Below, piece by piece: positions 26,161 through 37,059 of a stretch of DNA of 64,000 nucleotides. Made by a program: the position numbers and the translations under genes. Source of the stretch: Mycoemilia scoparia (taxonomy: Eukaryota; Kickxellomycota; Kickxellomycetes; Kickxellales; Kickxellaceae); the NCBI GenBank assembly GCA_027575805.1, contig JANBPU010000072.1:1-64000 (forward strand), given 5' to 3'. The number at the start of each line of letters is the position of its first letter. The first letter of the stretch is position 1. Below the pieces are notes generated by a model. It made no database searches, was not told the DNA's origin, and saw nothing but the letters and a program-made list of their open reading frames with translations.

Positions 26161-29100
26161 ATGGCATCGATTCGTCATCCCTATGGCACCGATCTGGCCA
26201 TCAAGCCAGATGTTGAACGCCTCTCTATCCTCGGAAACGACACCCTGATCCTGGGATACAACCTAATCGACTTTATGTGGCACGACATCTTCACAACCTT
26301 GAAAAAATCATCAACCTACGTTTTGATCACCGACACCAATTTGGCCAAGCTATACATCTATCTATTCAAGGAGCGCTTCGAGGCTGTCAAGAAGCATGTC
26401 GAGAACAGCCAAGAACATGCCAGCAAAATAGCCAAAGGGTGTCGTCTCCTTACCTACATTCTCCCACCCGGAGAAACCACCAAAAGCAGGGCCACCAAGT
26501 CTTTGATTGAGGACTGGTTGTTCTCGGAGACATGTACCCGCGACACAATGTTTTTGGCATTGGGTGGTGGTGTCATTGGCGATCTGGTCGGCTATGTTGC
26601 TGCTACATTCATGCGGGGTGTTCCCTATGTCCAGATCCCTACATCCTTGCTGGCTATGGTCGATTCCTCGATCGGTGGGAAGACAGCCGTTGATACTCCT
26701 GCTGGAAAGAACCTCATTGGCGCATTCTGGCAGCCCGAAAAGAATTACATGGATATTTCGTTCCTGCGCACTTTGCCAGCTCGCGAGTTCTCGAATGGCA
26801 TGGCCGAGGTTATAAAGACTGCGGCCATTATGGACGACAAGGACTTTGATATTCTTGAATCCAAGGTCGATCTTATCCGCGAGGCTGTTCTTGGCGTTCC
26901 AAGCGATGCCGATCCCATGCAGGGCTATACTCTGGACACACGCACTGAGCAGCAGAAGCTTCTCCTCCGCGTCATCACTGGGTCTGCTAGAGTAAAGGCT
27001 TATGTTGTTACTGTCGATGTACGCGAAACTGGCCTTCGTGGATTGCTGAACTTTGGCCACTCGATTGGCCATGCTATTGAGGGTATCATGTCGCCACAGC
27101 TGCTTCATGGCGAATGTGTTTCGATCGGCTGTGTGCTAGAAAGCGAACTTTCTCGCAGATTGGGCCATTTGCGCCAGGTGAGCGTTGCCCGCCTTACCAG
27201 ATGCCTCAAGTCCTATGGTCTTCCAGTTTCTATCGACGACCCTATTGTTCTCAATCTGATCGGTAGCAAGCGCAAGGAATATACTGTTGAGAACCTCATG
27301 CGTGTTTTGCGTGTCGATAAAAAGAACGTCGGTTCCCAGAAGCGCATTGTTTTGCTAAAGCGCCTTGGTGAGACTGTCGAGCCAAAGCCTAGCAATGTCG
27401 ACGATGCCCACATTGAAGAGATCATGTCCCTCGGTGTCAAGGTTTCGCCAGTCACCGAAACACCCACCGGAAAGCCAGAGTTCACACTGACCCCACCTGG
27501 AAGCAAATCCATCTCAAACAGAGCCCTTTTGCTTGCTGCTCTCGGTAAGGGCGTGTGCCGCATAAAGAACCTTCTTCACTCCGACGATACTCAGGTCATG
27601 CTTACGGCTCTTCAGGCATTGGGTGCCTGTTCAGTTGCTTGGGAAGATGATGGCGACACTCTGGTACTTTCTGGCAATGGCGGCAAGATCGTCGCCCCTG
27701 GCAGTGAGCTGTATATGGGCAATGCTGGCACGGCAGCTCGCTTCTTGACTACCTTGGTCAACCTTGCTGCTCCACACCCCGAGTTTGGCGACAAGCTCGT
27801 TGTGACTGGAAACCATCGCATGAAAGTACGTCCAATCGGTGCCCTTGTTGATGCCCTGAGGGCTAACGGATGCTCTATAGAATATAAGGAAAAGGAAGGC
27901 TGTCTACCACTTGTTGTCCTTGCTGGTGGTTTCAAGGGAAGAAAGATCGAATTGGCTGCTACTATCAGCTCTCAATATGTATCTTCCATTCTGCTGTGTG
28001 CCCCATGCTCGCCTAACCCCGTAATCCTTGAGCTAGTCGGTGGCCAAGTCATTTCCCAGCTCTACATTGACATGACAGTTGAGATGATGCGCACATTTGG
28101 CTGCAATGTTGAAAGAGTAAACGAAACAACATACTATATTCCAAACACAGGATACACCAACCCAGCCGAGTACGTTGTTGAAAGCGATGCAAGCTCTGCT
28201 ACTTACCCATTGGCCGTTGCCGCCATTACCGGAACTACCTGTATAATCCCCAGCTTGGGAAGTGCTTCTCTCCAAGGCGATGCCAGATTCGCTGTCGACG
28301 TTTTGCGCCCTATGGGTTGTACTGTTGAACAGACTGCCACATCTACAAAGGTCACCGGCCCTCCGATTGGTCAGCTCCGTCCCCTTCCTCAAATCGATAT
28401 GGAGCCCATGACAGATGCCTTCCTTACAGCTACTGCGCTAGCTGCTGTCGCCCAGGATCCCTCCGGAAAGGACAGCTGGACCCGCATAGTTGGCATTGCC
28501 AACCAACACGTCAAGGAGTGTGATCGCATCCTTGCCATGGTCACTGAGTTGGAAAAGTTTGGCGTCAAGGCTGAGAATCTGCCTGATGGTATCAACATCC
28601 TTGGTGTTAATCCAAAGGACTTGAAAACGCCCGATCTTGGCGGAATCCACTGCTACGATGACCACCGCGTGGCTATGAGCTTTAGCGTTCTGAGCACCGT
28701 TACTCCCGGCAGTGTTGTTATTCAGGACCGTCACTGCACAGCCAAGACCTGGCCCCAATGGTGGGATGCTTTGGCTAATGACCTTGGTGTCACTATCTCT
28801 GGGTACGACATTCCCCATGGTGTTTTAGAAGGCGAAAATGCTGCCACTGCAATAGCCGATGCGAATACTCAAGACAGATCTGTCGTTATAATTGGTATGC
28901 GCGGTGTAGGAAAGACCACAATGGGACAGGCTGTTGCCAAGGCACTCGGCTGGGAATTTGTTGACCTGGACCATTACATTGCTGCACAGCTCGATCGCTC
29001 CGTTGCTGACGTTATCAAGGTCGATGGATGGGATGCTTTCCGTTCCCATGAAGCCAACTTTTTGTCCAAGGTCTTGAAGGAAAACCCAACAAAGCGTATA

Positions 29101-31125
29101 ATCGCATGTGGTGGTGGAATTGTCGAGGGTCAAGTACCAAGAGACGCTCTTAAAGCCTATATAAATTCTGGTGGTGTTGTTATCAACTTGCATCCCAATA
29201 TTGATAGAGTCAAGGAATATCTCGAAGCTGACAAAACTCGCCCAGCATTTGTTGGCGAAAGCATTCACCAGGTCTTTGAGAGACGCAAGCCTCTCTATCA
29301 GGAATACAGCAGCTACACTCTCCTTGTAAATGGAGACAAAGACGATGGTTCTGATATTGATAGCGCATTCCCTCAAATTGAAAATAGCTTGAAGCGGTTG
29401 ATTCAGTTTGCTACTGGATCCCTGCTCAACCAGGTTGATTTGTCCAAGAAATTCTCTTCTTTCATTTCCTTGACAACTCCTGATATCCGCAAGCTCGGCA
29501 AAGCCGGACTTGAAGAAATTATCACTGGCGTTGATGCTATCGAGCTTCGTGTTGATCTTCTCCTCAATGCTCCTGAATTTACCAACATCGATCTGGCCGA
29601 TGATTCTACCTTTGAGAAGTTCAGTCACTACACACTTGGACAAGTATCCGCTCTTAAGAGATACTCCGACCTGCCTGTCATCTTTACTGTTAGAACCAAT
29701 GACCAGGGCGGTATATTCCCAGCTGATAAGGTACAATCTCGCATGTTTGATCTCCTGGAGCTTGGCATACGTACTGGCTGTGAGTATGTTGATGTCGAAC
29801 TCGGGTGGGATCCTATTCGCACTGAAAGAGTATCACAGAACAAAGGCAGGTCCCTTATCATTGCTTCCTACCACGATGTGACCGGAAAGAAATTGAAGTG
29901 GGGACACACAGAATTTGCTGCAGAACAGCTTGCACAGGCACGTCGCTACGGTGATATTGCCAAACTCATATCTGTTGCCCATGAATGCATAGATAACGAG
30001 ACATGTATCCAGTTTGCCATGAAGGAACACTCTCCCAAAAAGCCACTGATTGCACTCAACATGGGGTATAAGGGACAAAGCACCAGAATCCTGTGCCCTT
30101 GCATGACTCCAGTAACGCATCCAGCATTGGCTGCAAAGGCTGCAAAGGGGCAGCTTAGTGTTGCTGAAATATTGCAGGCCAGGTCATTGATGGGAATGCT
30201 TCCACCTCGCCAATTCTATCTGTTTGGTACTCCAATCCAAGCATCTCCTAGTCCTGTGATGCACAACGCTGCATTCAAGGCTACGGGGTTGCCTCACATC
30301 TACTCTCTCTTGGAATCACAGACAGTCGAGCCATTGAAGGACGTCATAACTGATCCCAACTTTGGTGGCGCTTCGGTCACAATCCCACACAAGCAAGAAA
30401 TAATCCCCCTTCTTGACGAACTTACTCCAGCTGGTCAACGAATTGGCGCGATCAATACAATTATTCCTGTGAGGGGTTCTGAATCTGATGAAAATTCCAA
30501 GTTCAAGCTCTTGGGCGATAACACCGATTATTTGGGAATTGTCAATTCTATCAAACGTGTTTTGGAAGCCAATCCAACTAATGAGCAACCACAGTTAAGA
30601 AGACAGTTGGATGTTGGTTTGGTTATCGGCGCTGGTGGAACTACTCGTGCTGCTCTATATGCTCTTCACACACTCAGGGTCCCCACTGTCTATATCTTCA
30701 ACCGCACATTCAGCAAAGCCCAAGACCTTGCCAAAGAATTTGGTGACTTGTTTGAAAACTTGACTGCCATCTCGTCTCTTGATGATCTTTCACAGCAATC
30801 ATTGTGGACATCCTCGAAGGCAAATGTCGTCATTGGCACTGTTCCAGCATCAGCAATCGAATTCAGCTTCCCTGAGTTTATCTTCAAGTCTTCATCATCA
30901 GAGGGCGCTTCTAACTCGATCAGCATTGCTCTTGACATGGCATACAAGCCACGCTGGACGCCATTACTTGAAACTGCTGATCGCAATGGCTGGGCTACTA
31001 TTCCTGGGGTCCAGGTCCTTATTGATCAGGGTGTTGAACAATTCAAACGCTGGACCAAACTCAACCACCCGCCTTACCAGATTATCCACAATGCAGTAAT
31101 GGAAAAGTATAACAGAGAAAACTGA
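26161..31125 (+). CDS. ARO1: Pentafunctional AROM shikimate-pathway enzyme
   Basis: A single exon of 1654 residues carrying five activities in the canonical order. 3-dehydroquinate synthase covers about 1-400 (LGGGVIGDLVGYVAATFMRG, SSIGGKTAVD). EPSP synthase covers about 435-880 (PPGSKSISNRALLLAAL, GNAGTAARFLTTL, DDHRVAMSF). Shikimate kinase covers about 905-1085 (P-loop GMRGVGKTTMG). Type I 3-dehydroquinase covers about 1095-1330, with the catalytic His in ASYHDVTG and the Schiff-base Lys in GDIAKLISVA. Shikimate dehydrogenase covers about 1350-1654 (LFGTPIQASPSPVMHN, VIGAGGTTRAALYAL). Together they convert DAHP to EPSP, the precursor of chorismate and the aromatic amino acids. All active-site motifs look intact. 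It is slightly longer than the roughly 1590 residues of yeast Aro1, with small inserts in the linkers. Codon use is biased to C/G third positions, as in highly expressed genes here. Confidence 0.98.
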   Translation: MASIRHPYGTDLAIKPDVERLSILGNDTLILGYNLIDFMWHDIFTTLKKSSTYVLITDTNLAKLYIYLFKERFEAVKKHVENSQEHASKIAKGCRLLTYILPPGETTKSRATKSLIEDWLFSETCTRDTMFLALGGGVIGDLVGYVAATFMRGVPYVQIPTSLLAMVDSSIGGKTAVDTPAGKNLIGAFWQPEKNYMDISFLRTLPAREFSNGMAEVIKTAAIMDDKDFDILESKVDLIREAVLGVPSDADPMQGYTLDTRTEQQKLLLRVITGSARVKAYVVTVDVRETGLRGLLNFGHSIGHAIEGIMSPQLLHGECVSIGCVLESELSRRLGHLRQVSVARLTRCLKSYGLPVSIDDPIVLNLIGSKRKEYTVENLMRVLRVDKKNVGSQKRIVLLKRLGETVEPKPSNVDDAHIEEIMSLGVKVSPVTETPTGKPEFTLTPPGSKSISNRALLLAALGKGVCRIKNLLHSDDTQVMLTALQALGACSVAWEDDGDTLVLSGNGGKIVAPGSELYMGNAGTAARFLTTLVNLAAPHPEFGDKLVVTGNHRMKVRPIGALVDALRANGCSIEYKEKEGCLPLVVLAGGFKGRKIELAATISSQYVSSILLCAPCSPNPVILELVGGQVISQLYIDMTVEMMRTFGCNVERVNETTYYIPNTGYTNPAEYVVESDASSATYPLAVAAITGTTCIIPSLGSASLQGDARFAVDVLRPMGCTVEQTATSTKVTGPPIGQLRPLPQIDMEPMTDAFLTATALAAVAQDPSGKDSWTRIVGIANQHVKECDRILAMVTELEKFGVKAENLPDGINILGVNPKDLKTPDLGGIHCYDDHRVAMSFSVLSTVTPGSVVIQDRHCTAKTWPQWWDALANDLGVTISGYDIPHGVLEGENAATAIADANTQDRSVVIIGMRGVGKTTMGQAVAKALGWEFVDLDHYIAAQLDRSVADVIKVDGWDAFRSHEANFLSKVLKENPTKRIIACGGGIVEGQVPRDALKAYINSGGVVINLHPNIDRVKEYLEADKTRPAFVGESIHQVFERRKPLYQEYSSYTLLVNGDKDDGSDIDSAFPQIENSLKRLIQFATGSLLNQVDLSKKFSSFISLTTPDIRKLGKAGLEEIITGVDAIELRVDLLLNAPEFTNIDLADDSTFEKFSHYTLGQVSALKRYSDLPVIFTVRTNDQGGIFPADKVQSRMFDLLELGIRTGCEYVDVELGWDPIRTERVSQNKGRSLIIASYHDVTGKKLKWGHTEFAAEQLAQARRYGDIAKLISVAHECIDNETCIQFAMKEHSPKKPLIALNMGYKGQSTRILCPCMTPVTHPALAAKAAKGQLSVAEILQARSLMGMLPPRQFYLFGTPIQASPSPVMHNAAFKATGLPHIYSLLESQTVEPLKDVITDPNFGGASVTIPHKQEIIPLLDELTPAGQRIGAINTIIPVRGSESDENSKFKLLGDNTDYLGIVNSIKRVLEANPTNEQPQLRRQLDVGLVIGAGGTTRAALYALHTLRVPTVYIFNRTFSKAQDLAKEFGDLFENLTAISSLDDLSQQSLWTSSKANVVIGTVPASAIEFSFPEFIFKSSSSEGASNSISIALDMAYKPRWTPLLETADRNGWATIPGVQVLIDQGVEQFKRWTKLNHPPYQIIHNAVMEKYNREN

Positions 31126-31510
31126 TCTTGCTTTATTATTTTCTTCCCCTTAGTTCTCGATAGTTACTGCTGTTAACAACCACAACTGTTATTTCTGTTA
31201 TTAAAAATATTAAAGTCTTGTGCTATTTATGCCTTTATGTTAAATAATGCTTTTATGCGCAAAAACCATTGAGGATCTTGATAGGTTCCTTTGTTATTTT
31301 AAAGGTGAAAAAACACTGAATATTTGTGATGTCAGCAGTTACCTTGATTATCATAATTTCAGAGCAACATCCCACAATTAGCTTAAACCCTGCTGTTAAG
31401 TAGCATACCAGCTTTTTTGGTATAAAATATTGCTGATGACCTGTTCATTGCTTTGATCCTAAACAATATTTTAGCTTTATAGATAGGAACAACTACGCTG
31501 TCGTTTTAAT
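31126..31510. other. Short intergenic region between AROM and SCO1
   Basis: AT-rich. It serves as AROM 3' flank and SCO1 promoter; no repeat or gene was recognised. Confidence 0.5.
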
Positions 31511-32738
31511 ATGCAAGGTTTGAGTTTACGTGCGATCTCATCGGCTAGATCAAGTATAAAAACTTTGCTACCATCTAATGCTGTTAGAATGGTCAGAAGA
31601 ACAACAATAATGGGTAGCTACAAGCTTGCTAATGTTGATGATAATAATAATAACTCTGACATTTACCGTATGATCAGACAATACAGCACCAAATCTAAAA
31701 AAGAAGAGACTACTTCGGATAGACCAAAATCTGATGCTAATAGTGATAAGGAGAAAAAGGGACTGTTTCCTAAGAGTGGGGTAAGTTCAAGTCTCCATTT
31801 GATCATTATAATCTATAAAAACTCTACCTGTTGCAGCAGTTATCAAAACACAAACTAATATCTGTAAATGACGTGGACAACTGTAGCCTCTCTCGTTGCC
31901 TGGAATTTTGTTGTTTCTAACAACCTGCATGGGAATGGTTTATTTCTATAATTCCGAAAAGAAGAGGGTCAATGAAGAACGTAAGCTTACTATTGATATT
32001 GGCTCCCTGGTAACCGTCTTTACGTATACAAACGTGTGCTGATATTAAATTTTGACATTAGGCAACAAGAAGTTGAGTGAATCAACAGCAGTTGGAAAAC
32101 CAAAATTGGGTGGACCATTCGAATTGATTGATCATAATGGAAAAGAGATCACAGACAAGGATTTCTTGGGAAAATATTTGCTTGTGTATTTTGGATTCTG
32201 CCACTGTCCCGATATTTGCCCTGATGAGCTTGACAAGATTGGCGAAGCAATTGAAATATTGGATAAGGATCCAAAGACCAAGGATACTATAACCCCGGTA
32301 TTTATTACCTGTGATCCACAAAGAGATGACCCTGCAACTATCAAGCAATACCTCGAAGGTAAGTCAGAGAAACAAATGAATAGTATTGTAAAAGCATGTT
32401 CGTTACACGATTATCTATTCGAGTTTATTGATTTTTTATTTCTCGCTTTATTTAACACCCCATGACCGCAAAACTCGCCGAATTTAGAATTTCATCACAA
32501 GATAATCGGTCTAACAGGTTCCATTGATCAAGTTCGCAAGGCATGCAAGGCTTACAGGGTTTACTTCAGCAAGCCACCTAATATCAAGGAAAACCAAGAC
32601 TACCTTGTCGACCACTCCATATTCTCATACCTTATGGATCACAATGGCGGATTTGTAGATATCTATGGCAAAGACCGTACTTCTACTGAAATGGCTGAAA
32701 GTATTAAAAAATACATTTCCGAATTCCCACCAGCATAA
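31511..32738 (+). CDS. SCO1: Mitochondrial copper chaperone Sco1
   Basis: Four exons, 31511-31780, 31887-31980, 32062-32358 and 32488-32738, give 303 residues. All junctions are GT-AG and phase-consistent. The N-terminus is basic, Ser/Arg-rich and lacks acids, a typical mitochondrial presequence. Exon 2 supplies the single membrane span (GILLLFLTTCMGMVYFY). The thioredoxin-like domain carries the copper-binding CPDIC (CHCPDICPDE), and the distal histidine lies in DYLVDHS of exon 4. Known role: delivery of copper to the CuA site of cytochrome oxidase subunit 2 in the intermembrane space. Without splicing the open frame breaks before the membrane span, so the gene is easy to miss. Confidence 0.95.
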
Positions 32739-33805
32739 ATTCTAAAGGATTCTTTTGCTCTTTTCCCTTTAAAAACACCACTTGATGCAGATAATAGACA
32801 GATAAACGTAGTTACTCCAACTTTTGCATGTGTATATGCATGTTTGTGTGTGGCTTAAAAATATCTACAAAAATGCCTGTTAACTTGCCTCCCCACTTCC
32901 TTCGACATACCCAATTGCTAGAGCGTTCACAAATGTTATTGCATCTGAGATGAATTATTGTACTGCAAGCAAGGTTAGAATGTCCCACCATCACCGATAA
33001 TGTTGATGAATAGCAAAGGATAGTGGGAAATGACATGATGACAGATTTACCTAGAATCTTTTTACTCGGTGCACTTGTAACCAGTTCTTTGTTTTTCCAA
33101 AGCCCAGGATTTGCTCCAAGATGAATTACTATAGTAACACTGTCGTTAGTAAAGGCAAGATAGTGTCTAGAGATATGACTCCTTTTTCTCCTATATTGTG
33201 GCATAGGTGTTTGATTGTCAAGTTTGAGAGAATCACAGATAGATGTTGCATAAATAGCTGACACAAGACCAGCTTGTTGTACAACAGCGCAAGTACATTG
33301 CCTGGGCTTTATTCTTCAAATTTAAAAGTGACCCCAAACTTGGATCAATCAAGTGAACGCGTAGACATTTCTAAGCCTCCGCGTATCGTCCAGATAGTTA
33401 CACGACGTAGCAATCCTATCACCCGCATGCATGTGTATATATTGTTTGGGCCTAACTAAGCCTATTAATAGGTTTTAGAAAGACATTAGCACTGTTGTTG
33501 TTGTACTTGTCATGGATATAGGTGGGGTTTTAGTGGGCGACCTTGCTCAGCACAGTTTAAGCATATGCTTGGGTTTACCCAAGAGCAAAAATAAATTCTT
33601 TGGACAAATTTAAAGACAGACAAATACCAAGAAAGAGTCAAAGAGAAAGGATAGACATCCGACTTTTTCTGGTTTCATCTGATATCTCTCCACAATTACT
33701 AAGCTGTTATTCTATATACACGGTTATTTTCTGTTATCTTGGAGTAGCTGTATTAGTAGAAACAACATTGTCTAAACCAAGACCTTCTAACAGCTGTATC
33801 CATAA
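32739..33805. other. Intergenic region between SCO1 and an orphan membrane protein
   Basis: A 150-codon open frame lies on the minus strand (33264-32812) but has no recognisable feature. No repeat copies were found. The last 300 bp form the promoter of the 33806 gene. Confidence 0.4.
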
Positions 33806-35530
33806 ATGTTGCTTACTAGAGACCACAGCATAACACTCTGGCTGTTGACTTTTCTAGCAACTTACTTGTGGCTTGTTTCTGGAGCCCAAGGAGTAGAAAA
33901 CGCCCCCACTGCCACTGCCACTAATACAACATCCACTGCCACACCTACAACAAAGCCCAAACAAAAAGGAAGGGAAAAAAGCAAAGGAGCCAAGCCGCCA
34001 CGGATCAAGTACTATGGCAAACTTAAGCCCAATGATATCAAAATCCCTCACATAAAAACCTACACTAACAACACAAATATACTTCCAGTTATTCACCTTG
34101 AGGCTAAGCTCAAGAGACTTGGTGGCACAGGTGTTGGTGAGGCTAACCAATTTTCAGTATTCCAGCCAAAAGCGAGTGCTTACAACAACCTAAAGTACAA
34201 CCCAGTTCACCGAAGGCAAACAGTTTATGGAAACACGTTGGTCAAAGAAGCCCCAGCAGTGTTTTATACAGGTCCAAAAGCATCGAACAAAAATTACCAG
34301 CCATGGGTTACCAGCGATTACTACAAAATATACCCATATCCCTATTGGGCATACGGCAAGGGAGCCCAGAAAGGTCCAGTCTACTATGTCGATGAGTACA
34401 AGTCGGGTATCCACAAATGTAAAGACCAGCTTCGCAATATTACACTTGCTGGACTGACAGTTCAGCCCATATATGACGGGTTGGACCTTTTCGGGACCGG
34501 CGTTAATGTTCCTTATGAGCAGTTTAATAACGGCACTGTCAGCCTTTATCCATGTGGAAAGTCAAGTAACATCACGTCGAACGGTTGCTCGCATGTGCTG
34601 CTCGATTTGGTCAATGGCCAGATCATCAGCGGAAACGCAAAGATAGTCAAGCAAAATGAGACTGGTACATTTTTCAAAATCTATCGAGATGGAAAACATA
34701 CGGCTGTATTAAGAACACAGACGCTTATAAGGACAGGCTGTAAGGCACATAGGCCTGTGATCGCAGGCATCGTCATTGGAGCAATTGCCGGTCTCCTTGT
34801 TTGCATTGGCTTGCTGGTTTGGCTACCTTGTCGCATAGCAGAGCGCAAGAAGAGAAAAAAGTTGATGGCTACAGCAACCCAATCGGCAACACCCCTCTAT
34901 GACACTTACAGACAGCCAGGAGCACCAGGGCCAGCCAATATGGCCTTTTCTGGTTCTTGTGCTAGCCTCAGCAATAACAATAATAGTGAGGGTAGGTTAA
35001 ACTATAGCCAGCAACTGCCACCACAGCAAAGCCTGACAAGCCTTATGCCCGCTTCTGTTGCTGGCGCAGTTGTTCCTCAACCACGAAGCCTAACACCCAA
35101 TGCACAAAACCGCGCACAAATTCTATCTGATACACCAACGTTTACCAACCCAATAACAGGCCCAGGTGCAGTAGCGGCAGCACCCAAGCTTTCAGGCGAT
35201 TCACCAAGTGGTTCTAGATTCATGCTCCCAAGTCCCATTCCTCCACCTGTTCCAGAAAAAGACGTTGCCATTCCAATTTATGCCCAGTTTTCCCGCCAAA
35301 AGCAGTCAGCAAATAGCAGCGAGGAGAGCACCAGACCAAAGTCCAAGAAAAAGTCATGGGGTTTCCTTGATTTTTCGTCATCGTTTGCCAATCCAGACCA
35401 CCAAAACAAGAAGACCAGTGGTCGCGAATCCGATACTACTACTGATGAGTCGCCACCACAAAAGAAAGAAAATGCTATCAAAAAGCTTTCGAAACTCTTT
35501 ACCATTGCTAAAAACAGCCATCAGCTATAG
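33806..35530 (+). CDS. Type I single-pass membrane protein, sensor-like, unknown function
   Basis: A 574-residue single-exon ORF. Residues 1-27 form a signal peptide (hydrophobic core LWLLTFLATYLWLVSGA). The ectodomain has a Thr/Pro-rich start, Tyr-rich blocks (YYKIYPYPYWAYGKG), several N-glycosylation sequons such as NGTVS and NITSNG, and paired cysteines. One membrane span lies at about 316-341 (IAGIVIGAIAGLLVCIGLLV), then a basic stop-transfer RIAERKKRKK. The roughly 230-residue cytosolic tail is Ser/Pro-rich, with a proline-rich SPIPPPVPEKD that could bind an SH3 domain and a basic C-terminal KKLSKLFTIAKN. The layout is like fungal wall-stress or adhesion sensors, but no family is recognised. 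Confidence 0.75.
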   Translation: MLLTRDHSITLWLLTFLATYLWLVSGAQGVENAPTATATNTTSTATPTTKPKQKGREKSKGAKPPRIKYYGKLKPNDIKIPHIKTYTNNTNILPVIHLEAKLKRLGGTGVGEANQFSVFQPKASAYNNLKYNPVHRRQTVYGNTLVKEAPAVFYTGPKASNKNYQPWVTSDYYKIYPYPYWAYGKGAQKGPVYYVDEYKSGIHKCKDQLRNITLAGLTVQPIYDGLDLFGTGVNVPYEQFNNGTVSLYPCGKSSNITSNGCSHVLLDLVNGQIISGNAKIVKQNETGTFFKIYRDGKHTAVLRTQTLIRTGCKAHRPVIAGIVIGAIAGLLVCIGLLVWLPCRIAERKKRKKLMATATQSATPLYDTYRQPGAPGPANMAFSGSCASLSNNNNSEGRLNYSQQLPPQQSLTSLMPASVAGAVVPQPRSLTPNAQNRAQILSDTPTFTNPITGPGAVAAAPKLSGDSPSGSRFMLPSPIPPPVPEKDVAIPIYAQFSRQKQSANSSEESTRPKSKKKSWGFLDFSSSFANPDHQNKKTSGRESDTTTDESPPQKKENAIKKLSKLFTIAKNSHQL

Positions 35531-37059
35531 GGTTGGTATTGTTGATAGCGGCTGTTGCGGAAGACCTCGGGTTATTTATCATTAAGTTACGTGGTGGGAG
35601 TGAGCTAGAGAAAAAAGTCTTTGAGAATGTCTCATATAGTGCTTCTCCAGGCAAACTATCTATACATGCACACACATACACACTTTCTATATTGCTATTA
35701 TTATTAAGTCTCATCTAATCTATACTCCTCATTTACTACTACCAACACTGCCACATCTACACATATCCTTCAAATGCTTTGGTCGCCATTATTCAAACCA
35801 TAGCCATGCATATGATTCTCTTCACCTTGCCTTTTCTCAAACATACTATACAATCTATACACACATACGTGCATGTCTACGTAGTTTTCTTGTTGTCAAG
35901 AGCTCCACACACCACTCAGATGTATGAGCCACCACCATCGCAACCACAACTATTTGTTCTTTAATGTTACTAGGATACTTTGTCTATGTTGTTTAATACA
36001 TAATGTTTTTCTCCTCCTATTCAAAACCCCTTGTCCTGGCATTATGAAGAATATAAGCATTACATTGTATCCTTGGCATGTTTAATACGATTTAATTGTG
36101 ATATGAAATCGATTTATTCGGGTCATGTCTATTTTATCAATGCATAAAGGCTGTATTGTAAAAAAGTGCTGTCATCGCTGCTGCTGCTGCTGGTCTGGCT
36201 CTGAAAACAACAGCAGCAAGCAAACAAAAAGTATGCATAGCCAGAGTGTTGGAGGATAGGCTCTATTCCATTCTATACATACGTGTAAATCATAAATAGG
36301 TCCAAATACCCATGCCATTGGGGTGGTCACCCTTTTGGCTTAGGTCGTTTTCTTTCAAGAAACACATAAAAACGCGTGCGCATACATATAGACTCTTGCT
36401 CTTTATCACCCACTCATTCTCAACCGCAACAAATGTCTGTGATTATCAAACTGTAATCGCGCTTCCTCTCCTCTCCTCTCTTCTCACACGTCACACTCGT
36501 TGCCCTTCATTTAAGACACCAAAAAAATTTCAGCTTTGGAAAAAACTAGTAAAATCTTTAAAAACCCATAACCAGGATGTGATTTTTGCCTACCGCCTGT
36601 CACACTCCAGTTTCCTATAAATGCCCCCAGGTTCGTGTTCCGATTTTGTCTCAACTCCATTTTCTCCTCCCCTTTTCTTGTTCTCTCCTTGCTTGTCTTC
36701 TTATTCACTTTCTATACATACTTACATATATATTCTGTTTCTCTATATCCTTTATATCCTTGCGCTATTCCTTATCTTCCTCTCATTGGTATCTTTATTA
36801 TACGTGTGTCGTCATTATATTTACGTATCGTGTTATTTCTAAATATTCGTCTCCCTCTCCCCTTGTACCTCTCTGTATACGTCTTTGTGTGTATTGTAAA
36901 TCAACTTTGCTCCTTTCTATTTTGAGTTTGGTGCGCGTTATTATAATTCCAAAAATCGTCAGTGCATACATTTAAGAGGTTCCAATAGTGTATCTCTGTA
37001 GTAACTTACTCAATATACTACCACACATATATACACCATAAAATTAACACAATATTATC
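35531..37059. other. Intergenic region upstream of FCP1
   Basis: About 1.5 kb with pyrimidine-rich runs (CTCCTCTCCTCTCTTCTC-like near 36470, CTTTTCTTGTTCTCTCC near 36675) and a short CTG trinucleotide run near 36178. These produce spurious Ser/Phe/Leu-rich frames. No gene was supported. Confidence 0.5.

Noticed and set aside
32812..33264. 150-codon open frame on the minus strand between SCO1 and the type I membrane protein gene
   Set aside because: No domain, signal peptide or composition typical of genes here was seen. It may be chance in a region of mixed composition.
36312..36975. Several Ser/Phe/Leu-rich frames upstream of FCP1
   Set aside because: They are produced by pyrimidine-rich promoter sequence and overlap each other in different frames.
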